A stretch of 54,750 nt of DNA from an uncultured Clostridia bacterium (GTDB lineage: Bacteria > Bacillota > Clostridia > Oscillospirales > Acutalibacteraceae): the NCBI GenBank assembly GCA_946183365.1, contig CAMHAH010000019.1, forward strand, positions 1-54,750. The letters are read 5' to 3'. The translations under genes were made by a program, and so were the position numbers. Shown in pieces: positions 16,421 to 24,366 of the stretch. The notes below the pieces were generated by a model. It saw only the letters and a program-made list of their open reading frames with translations, made no database searches and was not told the origin of the DNA. Position 1 is the stretch's first letter. Each line of letters begins with the position of its first letter.

Positions 16421-17336
16421 ATTCTTTAAAATGATGATGCGGATGCAGAACATCAACCCGATAGCGCATCCCGAAATGGAACAGAAAATGAAGCGAATGT
16501 CGGAAAAATATTCGCACACGAAGCCGAAGAAGGGCTACTCGCTTGAGTGTCTTACTACGCCAAAAGGCACAAAATACCAACGGCTCAGAATAGACGGCAC
16601 CAAACCCTCGGGCAAGGTGATTTACTATATGCACGGCGGCTGCTATATCAGCGGACTTACCTATAATTACCGTGACTTCTGTGCGCCGTTTTGCGGCCTG
16701 ATAAACGGAGCGGAGATTGCCCTTTTGGATTACAAGCTTTCTCCTGAATGCAAGTATCCCACCCAGCTGAGTGAAGCGCTCGATTTATGGGATGAGCTGA
16801 CCTCGAGAACAAAGCCTGAAAACATTATAGTCGGCGGAGATTCTTCGGGCGGTAATCTTGCGCTTGCAATGCTGTTAAAGCTGCGTGATAACAAAAGGGA
16901 AATGCCCTGCGGCTGCTTTTTCCTTTCGCCGTGGACGGATATGACCGCTTCGGGAAAAAGCTATGCTCTGAATTATCAAAGGGATGTTGAAATCGGCGAC
17001 AAAAAGGGAGTGCTTGATGAAGCCACACGGCAAAAGCTGCTTGACAGCTACCTTTTTGACTATATCGGTACAACAGACCGCAAAAGCCCGTATGTTTCGC
17101 CTGCCTTTGCCGATTACAGCGGTTTTCCGCCGATGCTGTTCTTCGTTGGCGGGCACGAAATGCTGCTTGACGATACGCTGACGGTTTATAACAAAGCCAA
17201 ACGTGCAGGTGTGGATGTTATGCTTGAAATACAGCCGGGAATGTTCCACAGCTATGTGCTTTATCAAAACTATATGCCTGAGAGCAAAGAGTCCTACAAT
17301 ACATTAAAGCGCTTTATTTTTAAGCATTTGGGTTAG
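16401..17336 (+). CDS. Alpha/beta hydrolase, hormone-sensitive-lipase-like esterase
   Basis: 311 aa from ATG 16401. GTG 16392 and ATG 16395 are in frame, but GGAAGG at 16387-16392 is best spaced for 16401. YYMHGGCYISGL gives the HGG oxyanion motif, GGDSSGGNLALAM the GDSSGG nucleophile elbow of family IV esterases, GGHEMLLDD the acid region and GMFHSY the histidine. It overlaps the end of the AraC gene, so it belongs to the operon. In a transport operon of this type it could hydrolyse an ester bond of the imported compound, as Fes/IroE enzymes do for enterobactin-like siderophores (inference). A general esterase is the alternative. Confidence 0.85.
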   Translation: MSSVRGKFFKMMMRMQNINPIAHPEMEQKMKRMSEKYSHTKPKKGYSLECLTTPKGTKYQRLRIDGTKPSGKVIYYMHGGCYISGLTYNYRDFCAPFCGLINGAEIALLDYKLSPECKYPTQLSEALDLWDELTSRTKPENIIVGGDSSGGNLALAMLLKLRDNKREMPCGCFFLSPWTDMTASGKSYALNYQRDVEIGDKKGVLDEATRQKLLDSYLFDYIGTTDRKSPYVSPAFADYSGFPPMLFFVGGHEMLLDDTLTVYNKAKRAGVDVMLEIQPGMFHSYVLYQNYMPESKESYNTLKRFIFKHLG

Positions 17337-17348
17337 CGGAAACTAACC
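17331..17348. promoter_or_regulatory. GGTTAG-N6-CTAACC operator-like palindrome 2
   Basis: GGTTAG (17331-17336), CGGAAA, CTAACC (17343-17348). It covers the stop codon of the esterase gene and lies 20 bp before the TTG start of the first ABC gene. As RNA it would also form a small hairpin ahead of the AAGGAG site. Confidence 0.6.
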
Positions 17349-17368
17349 CGATACAAGGAGTGATCTGA

Positions 17369-19159
17369 TTGAAAAAAGAGAAAAAACAGTCGAATCTGTC
17401 ACGGCTGATGTATTACGCGGGAGGGTATAAAGTCCTGACATATTTGTCATGGGTTTTGAGTTTTATAAGCTCATTGGTAGCCTTACTTCCGCTTGTTTAT
17501 ATCTTCTTTATCATCAAAGAGGTGATAGAAGTCGCACCTGATTTTACAAAAGCAACCTCGATTGTCCATAACGGTGTAATGGCGGTTATTTTCGCCGTGC
17601 TTGCATTGATAATTTACTTTGCATCACTGATGTGCTCGCACGTAAGCGCGTTTCGAATCGGCAGTAACATCAAGCGTGATTTGCTGAAGCACATAATCAA
17701 GCTGCCGCTTGGATTTTCCGAGGAAATGGGAAGCGGAAGAATCCGCAAGATTATCAACGATTCCTCAACCGCGGCTGAAACCTACCTTGCGCACAATATG
17801 CCCGATATGGCGAGTGCAGCAGCCACGCCGCTCGGTATGGTCGTAATGATGTTTATAATCGACTGGCTCTTCGGATTAGTTTCAGTTCTGCCTGTGATTC
17901 TTGCTTTCCTCTGTATGATGAAAATGATAGGTCCGCAAATGCAGAAGGATATGAAGGCGTATAATGACGCGTTAGAGGATATGAACAACGAGGCGGTAGA
18001 GTATGTGCGCGGAATTCCTGTTGTCAAAACCTTTGGGCAAACTGTGCACACCTTCTCGCGTTTCAAAGCGTCAATTGAAAATTACGGAAAATTCTGTATT
18101 TCCTATACCAAACGCTGCCGTCAGCCGATGTTATTCTTTATGGTGATCATCAACAGCGCGTTCGCGTTTTTGATTACTCTTGCTCTTATTCTATCTCAGG
18201 GCAGCGCGAACATCGCTGCCGATATTATTCTCAACTTCATTTTTTACGTCATCATCACGCCCGTAATCACAACGACAATGCAGCGCGTGATGTTTATGAG
18301 CGAGGGCGAAATGACGGTTGCCGACGCGTTCGAGCGCATTGATTCCATTCTCAATTTAAAACCGTTTGAAAAGAATGAAAACACAGACAAGCCGAAGAAC
18401 AGCTCTGTTACCTTTGAAAACGTGTCGTTCCGATACAGCGGCGCGGATAACCTTGCGATTGATAACGTTTTCTTTACGGCAGGAAGCGGCAAAACTCTCG
18501 CGCTTGTCGGTGCTTCGGGCGGCGGAAAAACAACCGTTGCCGGACTTATCTCGCGCTTTTGGGACGTGACCGAAGGCGCAGTAACAATCGGCGGAGTTAA
18601 TGTTAAGGATATCGACAAATCCGAGCTGATGAACACGGTGTCCTACGTTTTTCAGGACAGCAAACTCTTAAAGCGTTCTATTCTTGAAAACGTCCGCTTG
18701 GGCAGACCCGGCGCGACTGAGCAAGAGGTAATAGAAGCGCTTAACAAGGCGCAGTGCGCGGATATTATAGCCAAGCTGCCCGACGGAATCCACACAGTTA
18801 TCGGCACAAAGGGCGTATACCTTTCGGGAGGCGAGCAGCAGCGTATAGCGATTGCCAGAGCGATTCTCAAAAACGCTCCTGTTGTTGTGCTCGACGAAGC
18901 AACCGCTTTTGCCGACCCCGAAAACGAATATCTTGTTCAAAAGTCCTTTGCCGAGCTTGCGAAGGATAAAACCGTGATTATGATTGCGCACAGACTGAGC
19001 ACCATTCAAAACGCCGACAACATCATTGTTCTTGAAAACGGGAAAATCGCCGAGCAGGGCACGCACGGCAATCTCTTAAAACAAAACGGAATTTACAAAA
19101 AGATGTGGGATAATTATCAGTCCTCAATTGCTTGGAAGGTAGGTGAGCACAGTGCTTAA
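17369..19159 (+). CDS. ABC half-transporter 1 (YbtP-like)
   Basis: 596 aa from TTG 17369, chosen because AAGGAG lies 9 nt upstream and no ATG fits. Six-helix ABC exporter-fold domain (about 1-330), then an ATPase domain: Walker A GASGGGKTT, signature LSGGEQQR, Walker B VVVLDEATAFAD and a switch histidine in IAHRLS. The FADPENE sequence after Walker B is typical of the YbtP/IrtA branch, whose members import iron-siderophores despite the exporter fold (established for YbtPQ and IrtAB). It overlaps the next gene and surely forms a heterodimer with it. Confidence 0.85.
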   Translation: MKKEKKQSNLSRLMYYAGGYKVLTYLSWVLSFISSLVALLPLVYIFFIIKEVIEVAPDFTKATSIVHNGVMAVIFAVLALIIYFASLMCSHVSAFRIGSNIKRDLLKHIIKLPLGFSEEMGSGRIRKIINDSSTAAETYLAHNMPDMASAAATPLGMVVMMFIIDWLFGLVSVLPVILAFLCMMKMIGPQMQKDMKAYNDALEDMNNEAVEYVRGIPVVKTFGQTVHTFSRFKASIENYGKFCISYTKRCRQPMLFFMVIINSAFAFLITLALILSQGSANIAADIILNFIFYVIITPVITTTMQRVMFMSEGEMTVADAFERIDSILNLKPFEKNENTDKPKNSSVTFENVSFRYSGADNLAIDNVFFTAGSGKTLALVGASGGGKTTVAGLISRFWDVTEGAVTIGGVNVKDIDKSELMNTVSYVFQDSKLLKRSILENVRLGRPGATEQEVIEALNKAQCADIIAKLPDGIHTVIGTKGVYLSGGEQQRIAIARAILKNAPVVVLDEATAFADPENEYLVQKSFAELAKDKTVIMIAHRLSTIQNADNIIVLENGKIAEQGTHGNLLKQNGIYKKMWDNYQSSIAWKVGEHSA

Positions 19160-20861
19160 TAAGATTATGAAACGCTACGCAATGTCTCGCGCCGGCGCGA
19201 AAGGATTTGTTAACGCCGTATGTGCCTGCGTGGTATCGGATATTGTGCTTATGCTGCCTGTCAGCCTTCTCTATTTTTTCACGGGAGATATGCTTGAAAA
19301 CACAATCGACAACGGAAAAATTATCTTTTATATATTCGGAATTGTCATTTCGCTTCTGCTGATTTATGTCACGCAGTTCTGGCAGTACAACGCGACCTAT
19401 TATTCAACTTATCGGGAAAGCGCCGTACGCCGCATTACCCTTGCGGAGTCACTCAGAAAGCTGCCGTTGTCATTCTTCGGTAAAAAGGATTTGAGCGACC
19501 TTACAACAACCATTCTCAACGACTGTACTGTTATTGAACACACCTTCTCTCACCAGACGGCGCAGTATTACGGCTCAATTATCTCAACGGTCATCATCGC
19601 AGTTTCTCTGTTTGTTTTTGATTGGCGGCTGGCACTCGCTTCTGTTTGGGTGCTACCTGTTTCGCTGCTTGCGGTTCGACTTTCAAAAACGGCTCAGAAC
19701 CGTTTTAACAAGCGCAAAAACGATACACGCGTTCAAATGGAGGACGGCTTGCAGGAGGCAATCGAAGCCCTGCGCGACCTTAAGAGCAATAACGCCGAGC
19801 AGGAGTACATTGACGGCTTAGACGGAATCATCAAGGATTATGAAAAGAAGTCAATAGCCGCTGAATTAGGCGTTGCGGCGTTTGTAGTACCCGCGCAAAT
19901 GTTTCTGAAAATCGGTATCGCCACCACAGCTCTAGTCGGCAGTACTCTTCTTCTGAGCGGACAGCCTACCGTAATGACTTTCTTTATGTTTCTGCTGGTT
20001 GTGTCGCGTTTGTACGAGCCGATGAGCGGCACGCTGATAAACCTCGGCGCGCTCAACGCCGCTCAGGTAAATATCGACCGCACAAACGCAATGAATAACA
20101 GTCAAAAGCAGGAGGGCAAGCAAGATTTTGCTCCCGAAAATTATGACATTCAATTTGAGCACGTCGGTTTTGAGTACAACGATGACGAGAGCATTCTTGA
20201 CGAAGTAACCTTTACCGCCAAGCAGGGCGAGGTCACCGCATTAATCGGACCCTCGGGCGGAGGAAAGACAACTGTGTCACGATTGGCGGCGCGATTTTGG
20301 GATGCTACAAAAGGAAAGGTTACCTTCGGCGGCGAGGATATTTCCGAAGTCGATCCCGAAGCGCTCTTGAAGTATTATTCCATTGTTTTTCAGGACGTTA
20401 CACTTTTTAACAACACTATTATGGAGAATATCCGAATCGGTAAAAATGGCGCTTCCGATGAGGAAGTAATAAATGCGGCAAAGCTCGCTAACTGTGAAGA
20501 GTTTATAAACCGTATGCCCGACGGCTACAATACCGTAATCGGCGAAAACGGAGAAAAGCTCAGCGGCGGCGAACGACAGCGCATTTCAATCGCCAGAGCA
20601 TTCTTAAAGGACGCGCCCGTTATTTTGCTCGACGAAGCGACAGCGTCACTCGATGCGGAAAACGAGACTCTGATCCAGCAGTCCATTTCACGTCTTATTA
20701 AAAACAAAACCGTTATGATTATCGCTCACCGTATGCGCACTGTCGCCGGTGCGGACAAAATAGTTGTAATCAAGGACGGCAGAGCGGACGAACAGGGTGC
20801 GCCCGAAGAGCTTGAAAAGCAGAACGGCATATACGCGAAAATGTTGGCTTTACAAAAGTAA
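19152..20861 (+). CDS. ABC half-transporter 2 (YbtQ-like)
   Basis: 569 aa from GTG 19152 (GTG 19143 is in frame but lies inside the GGAAGGTAGG ribosome-binding site). Six-helix membrane domain, then Walker A GPSGGGKTT, signature LSGGERQR, Walker B VILLDEATASLD and switch histidine IAHRMR. Partner of the gene ending at 19159. Both ATPase sites look complete, so the pair should be able to hydrolyse at two sites. It is the last gene of the operon; a strong terminator follows at once. Confidence 0.87.
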   Translation: MLNKIMKRYAMSRAGAKGFVNAVCACVVSDIVLMLPVSLLYFFTGDMLENTIDNGKIIFYIFGIVISLLLIYVTQFWQYNATYYSTYRESAVRRITLAESLRKLPLSFFGKKDLSDLTTTILNDCTVIEHTFSHQTAQYYGSIISTVIIAVSLFVFDWRLALASVWVLPVSLLAVRLSKTAQNRFNKRKNDTRVQMEDGLQEAIEALRDLKSNNAEQEYIDGLDGIIKDYEKKSIAAELGVAAFVVPAQMFLKIGIATTALVGSTLLLSGQPTVMTFFMFLLVVSRLYEPMSGTLINLGALNAAQVNIDRTNAMNNSQKQEGKQDFAPENYDIQFEHVGFEYNDDESILDEVTFTAKQGEVTALIGPSGGGKTTVSRLAARFWDATKGKVTFGGEDISEVDPEALLKYYSIVFQDVTLFNNTIMENIRIGKNGASDEEVINAAKLANCEEFINRMPDGYNTVIGENGEKLSGGERQRISIARAFLKDAPVILLDEATASLDAENETLIQQSISRLIKNKTVMIIAHRMRTVAGADKIVVIKDGRADEQGAPEELEKQNGIYAKMLALQK

Positions 20862-20866
20862 AATGA

Positions 20867-20903
20867 AGTGCAGCGAAGCATAATTCGCTGCACTAGTTTT
20901 TTA
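20867..20903 (+). terminator. Intrinsic terminator of the ECF/ABC operon
   Basis: Perfect 11-bp stem AGTGCAGCGAA / TTCGCTGCACT (20867-20877 with 20884-20894) followed by AGTTTTTTA. It lies 5 bp after the second ABC gene. Confidence 0.9.
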
Positions 20904-20921
20904 TCAAAACATTCAGAGATA

Positions 20922-20977
20922 TTGATTTTATTATCAAAATATGTTATACTGATTTTATTGGTTAGCAACGGCTAACC
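20922..20977 (+). promoter_or_regulatory. Promoter with GGTTAG-N6-CTAACC operator 3 at +1
   Basis: -35 TTGATT (20922-20927), 17 bp, -10 TATACT (20945-20950), then GGTTAG (20960-20965), CAACGG, CTAACC (20972-20977). The palindrome covers the expected start point, the classical position of a repressor operator. It controls the two small membrane proteins that follow. Confidence 0.7.
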
Positions 20978-21011
20978 AACGGCGTTAATAAGCTGCTAAA
21001 GGAGTTTTGCT

Positions 21012-21668
21012 ATGTTGTTAATATTTTCAATTTTGGGATTGTGCGGAGGGCTGCTCTGCTGTGCGGGAGATATCCTGTTTGATCTCAAGGGTGCGGGCAA
21101 CGAGAAGCTCGGCACATCCAAGAACATCGACAGTAATTGGATGAAGATGTCGGAGTGGCGCTTTGGCGCGTCCATTCTCTGCGCCTTTTTCGGCGACATA
21201 GGAATTGGCTTCGGCTTTTATTCTATCGCGTCACAGATCAGCGGCAGTCATCCGACGCTCGCTTTCGTCATGAGCATCCTTGCTTTTATTGGTTGTTTCG
21301 GCGGCTTTTTTGTTCATTCGATGGTTTGTATTCAGGCGGTCATCTACAAGCGAATTATGGGTATGAGTGAAAAGAATTTCGAGATTGCCGATAACGCCCT
21401 AGAGGGTTTGTATAAAGCGATCACCGTTCCGTTTTTCCTGAGCTATCTCATTTTGATGGCGGCGGATATTTGCCTTATTGTCGCAATCCTCATCGGCGCG
21501 CTGGATGTCCCGAAATGGATGGCGGCGCTCAACTCCATCGTGTTCCTGATTATCGGCGTAACGCTGCGGAAAATCAATCCCAAAGCCTTTCAGGATTTGC
21601 CTGGGATTATCATGCCGAGCCTCGGACTTGCCATGGTGGGGTTGATCGGGATCGTTGCATTAATCTGA
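21012..21668 (+). CDS. DUF6796-like polytopic membrane protein
   Basis: 218 aa with about seven hydrophobic segments (LLIFSILGLCGGLLCCAGDI at the start; IGFGFYSIA; VMSILAFIGCFGGFFVHSMV; later TVPFFLSYLILMAADICLIV). The overall pattern matches, from memory, the family of unknown function DUF6796. There is no enzymatic motif that I recognise. ATG 21012 follows AAAGGAG. It is expressed from the operator-bearing promoter at 20922, so it probably belongs to the same regulon as the upstream transport operon. Confidence 0.7.
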   Translation: MLLIFSILGLCGGLLCCAGDILFDLKGAGNEKLGTSKNIDSNWMKMSEWRFGASILCAFFGDIGIGFGFYSIASQISGSHPTLAFVMSILAFIGCFGGFFVHSMVCIQAVIYKRIMGMSEKNFEIADNALEGLYKAITVPFFLSYLILMAADICLIVAILIGALDVPKWMAALNSIVFLIIGVTLRKINPKAFQDLPGIIMPSLGLAMVGLIGIVALI

Positions 21669-21719
21669 TAATTTGTGAAAGAGCTTTTTGCCGAAGGTGG
21701 TTCCTCTGGAGGGTAACAA

Positions 21720-22202
21720 ATGATAATTATGATCCAACTGGTTTTGTTCTGTCTGCTGTTCACGCTGTTAGTGCGTCTGTCCGCTATCGGCGTCGGTATC
21801 AACGCCTTGTATTTTTACCCGAAGGCAGTGCAGGAAAGGGCGTTTTCCTTAGGACTTACCGATGAAAAGACCGTAAAAAGGAAACGGATCGTTTTTATGA
21901 TTCCGTTCCTGTTGATAATGCTGACAGCCCTTTTGCTGATGATCGGATTGTGGAACGGTGTAAATGACTTTTGGACGGCGTACCTTCAAGCGCTTCTGTT
22001 TTTAGAGGTGATGAACTGGTACGACGGCATTGTGATTGACAAACTGTGGGTAGGTCACAGCAGGCTGTGGCTCATAGAGGAGTGCGCGGACATCCCCTAT
22101 GTACAGACATGGAAACAGGTCTTGAAAAAGAGTGGTATCCTGACGGCGGTTTGGATTGTCCTATCCTTTGCCGTGGCGGGATTGGTCGTTTTGATTTTTT
22201 GA
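21720..22202 (+). CDS. Hypothetical membrane protein (four-helix)
   Basis: 160 aa; about four hydrophobic segments (2-25, 48-70, 80-100, 135-158) and a conserved-looking charged centre (EVMNWYDGIVIDKLWVGHSR). I do not recognise a family. ATG 21720 follows GGAGGG with good spacing. It lies 51 bp after the DUF6796-like gene in the same direction and is probably cotranscribed. Confidence 0.7.
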   Translation: MIIMIQLVLFCLLFTLLVRLSAIGVGINALYFYPKAVQERAFSLGLTDEKTVKRKRIVFMIPFLLIMLTALLLMIGLWNGVNDFWTAYLQALLFLEVMNWYDGIVIDKLWVGHSRLWLIEECADIPYVQTWKQVLKKSGILTAVWIVLSFAVAGLVVLIF

Positions 22203-22438
22203 TAAACAGCACAAAAACAAGGTGGCTATATACTCGATATGGTGCTGGTAACATTCGCTATATAGTTCCTCAGCGGCCGCCTCGTCTTAGGAGCGCCCGG
22301 TCGGCGGCATCAGTTCGATCTGCGCTCTCGCTGAAAACAGTCCGCAGGACTGTTTTCGTCTGCGATGTGCGCTGACGCTTACATCTTGACACGCTCGCCT
22401 TCAACTCCTGTTACCCGCACTTTGCTTGTAAAGTATAA
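22203..22438. repeat. Gene-free, dyad-rich stretch with dispersed repeat copy 2
   Basis: No gene seen. It holds a perfect hairpin AAAACAGTCC/GGACTGTTTT (22331-22353), other GC-rich dyads (22262-22320), and the 36-bp repeat at 22389-22425 whose other copy is at 7973-8008. The end of this stretch touches the IS-like terminus at 22439. Confidence 0.5.
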
Positions 22439-22880
22439 GGGACTGTCGCAAAACGAGAAGTTTTGCGGCAGCCTTAGCTTTCGAGAACAAATAGTATTTA
22501 TAAGCTGTTTATGCTCAGCATAGAATCGCATCAAATCAGAGGGCGTTGAAAAGCGCTCTCTTTTTTACTTTCTATGTTGAAAACTTTTAGTTTTATGCAG
22601 CCTCCTGATTGAATAATTCAATGCCTAAACGTTTGTAAATCGTTCGGTTATGCAGTTTATTGATGTTGAATGCGAAAGCGAGCAAGAAAAATTGTGTTTC
22701 GGTTTTGATTTTTCCTCTGGTCAAGAACCGTCGGAAATCCCTGTCCTGCTTCAGTACGCCGAAGGCTCCCTCTACTTGTATGGAGCGATTCTGACGAAGA
22801 ATGTTTCCTTCATCAGCAGTAATGCGTTCGGTAGCTTCGGCTTTCTGTCGCGCCATTGTTTTGGAGAAAGAAATCTTTCT
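22439..22880 (-). mobile_element. IS1182-type insertion sequence remnant
   Basis: The left end GGGACTGTCGCAAAAC (22439-22454) resembles IS1182-group terminal repeats, which typically begin with GGG-CTGTC-CAAAA. About 140 bp in, the C-terminal quarter of a transposase is encoded on the minus strand. No right terminal repeat or transposase N-terminus is present, so only one end of the element survives. Confidence 0.6.
22593..22880 (-). pseudogene. Transposase C-terminal fragment (IS1182-like DDE)
   Basis: The frame reads QNRSIQVEGAFGVLKQDRDF, then RRFLTRGKIKTETQFFLLAF and NINKLHNR. This matches the C-terminal end of IS1182/IS5-type transposases, including the glutamate (VEGAFG) that is the last residue of the DDE triad. 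The first two aspartates are absent. Upstream the open frame (to 22964) carries unrelated residues. It cannot be active. Confidence 0.75.
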
Positions 22881-22964
22881 GTTTTCGTACCGTATACAAG
22901 TGAAGAAAACTTGACTTATTCGATTTATATGGTATTGTGTTGTGCTTGTAAGGAGCGTGAGCAC

Positions 22965-23231
22965 ATGAGCATACTTAAAGAATTATACTATGGAAACATT
23001 AGACCGACCGATGAACCGCAGAGTGTTGAGGTAAGAAAAGCCTTGTCAGAAGTTACAGAAATAGAAGAAGCATTAGGAGAGATCTTTACGGATAAGGGGC
23101 AGAAAGAAAAAATATCAGAGCTTTCGGAGAGATACAGTAAGCTGATCACGCTGACCGAGCGTGATGGATTCCTGCAAGGCTTCCGTCTCGGCGCGAAGCT
23201 GATGGCTGAACTCATGGCAGAGAACAACTGA
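22965..23231 (+). CDS. DUF6809-like small protein
   Basis: 88 aa from ATG 22965, chosen because AAGGAG lies about 10 nt upstream. The frame is open further upstream but there it is antisense to the transposase remnant. The sequence begins MSILKELYYGNIRPTDEP and ends in LTERDGFLQGFRLGAKLMAE, which matches the small helical DUF6809 family common in Clostridial mobile elements and prophages (from memory). Function unknown. It probably marks the left part of the mobilizable core. Confidence 0.7.
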   Translation: MSILKELYYGNIRPTDEPQSVEVRKALSEVTEIEEALGEIFTDKGQKEKISELSERYSKLITLTERDGFLQGFRLGAKLMAELMAENN

Positions 23232-23567
23232 ATAAAATAATGAACAGCAGATCGGGCGCGTACAGGCGCGTCTGACCCGCTGTTTCTCTTTATAAAACCA
23301 AACCGAATCTGTGATCGGATATCTTTTTTTCTCTGTACAGAGGATTTCTCGGCATTTCTCAGGCGTCAAAATATGCGTCGTCAATCAAAGAAAAACTGAC
23401 TTCCACAAAAGCCCTGTAGTATTCAAAATAAAGAAATCTTATTTTTGTGAATCAAATGAAGAAAAATTCAGCCATATAGAGAGTAGAAGGTTTTTTCGTA
23501 TCGGCAAATGTCTATGGGAAGATTCTGAAAGCTCAACGATCAACTTGCACAACCAGCGAACCCAAAT

Positions 23568-23900
23568 ATTGTTCAAAACGCTGAATTTTACTCAAATTAA
23601 GAAAAAGTGTAGTAAAATTGACGTTTTCGACGGCTAGTAAATAGAGGGGTATTTATCAAACAGTAAATGTATACAAACAACAAGCCTCTAAATTGTTCAA
23701 AACGCTGAATTTTACTCAAATTTAGAAAAAGTGTGGTAAAATCGACGTTTTCGACGGCTAGTAAATAGAGGGGTATTTTTTCCAATGATAAACTTGCACA
23801 AACAATAATCAGTTTTGTTGTAGATAATGCTGAATTTGATGAATCTACGAAAAGACCGCATAAAACTCACTATTTCCGTGCCTTGTAAATAGAAGTGTTA
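23568..23900. repeat. Tandem 124-bp repeats (three copies, third diverged)
   Basis: Copies start at 23568 and 23692 and share ATTGTTCAAAACGCTGAATT, then AAAAAGTGT-GTAAAAT-GACG, CGACGGCTAGTAAATAGAGG and GGTATTT. A third, diverged copy spans about 23827-23900 (GCTGAATTTGA, then CTTGTAAATAGAAGTGTTATT). The stretch 23232-24044 has no gene. The AAAAAGTGTGG string recurs before the leader (about 24028) and as GGTGTGG near 28185. Iterons or multiple regulator sites of the mobile core are the likely roles. Confidence 0.75.
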
Positions 23901-24044
23901 TTATTGGTCGTCATGTTGGAAAATATAAAGAAAGCCAACCAACAACTCAAACAAAATCGTTCGTTCTCGGTTATACAAATCGCCGAAGATGGATGCCCTT
24001 GAAAGAAATATTCGCCCACTCCTCAAAAAAGTGTGGAATAGAGT

Positions 24045-24366
24045 AGTAGAGGGTGTTTTATAAAACCCTCAAATGCACCTTGAAAACTGAACAACCTACC
24101 GTGCTGTACTTCGGTACCGTCCTGCCATGACGCTTATGCCGAGCGGGGTGAGGGCTGATGACATACGAGCTTTGGTCGAACAGGATCAAACTTAGGGGTC
24201 CCCGCGAAGCCTGCTTCGTGGGGAGAGGAGGAGCCGCCACATGAGGTCGAGGCGTACCAACCGGATACGCCTGCCTCGTACGGCGAGCGACGACGAAGGA
24301 GCAGTTACGGATAAAGGGTGTTTTACCTCTGTAAACAGAGGATGATATTTTGAAAGGAGGACTTCT
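24045..24366 (+). ncRNA. Structured leader with boxA-like motif ahead of the helicase gene
   Basis: No ORF in the sense strand. Elements in order: hairpin GAGGGT/ACCCTC (24048-24070); ACCTTGAAAACTGAACAACC (about 24078-24097), near identical to the rRNA boxA-type element at 26-44; GC-rich stems, the clearest CCCCGCGAAGC/GCTTCGTGGGG (about 24199-24223); and CCTCTGT/ACAGAGG (about 24327-24341) just before the AAAGGAGG site. The base composition is richer in G+C than the flanks. It is probably a long structured 5' untranslated region or a separate small RNA of the element. Confidence 0.5.

Noticed and set aside
22650..22964. N-terminal extension of the DUF6809-like protein
   Set aside because: The region is antisense to the transposase remnant; ATG 22965 has AAGGAG upstream and starts the family sequence.
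22439..22964. Active insertion sequence
   Set aside because: Only the transposase C-terminus and one end are present; two of the three catalytic acids are missing.
23568..23900. CRISPR array
   Set aside because: Repeat units are 124 bp, only two are well kept, spacers are not of constant unique size, and no cas gene is near.
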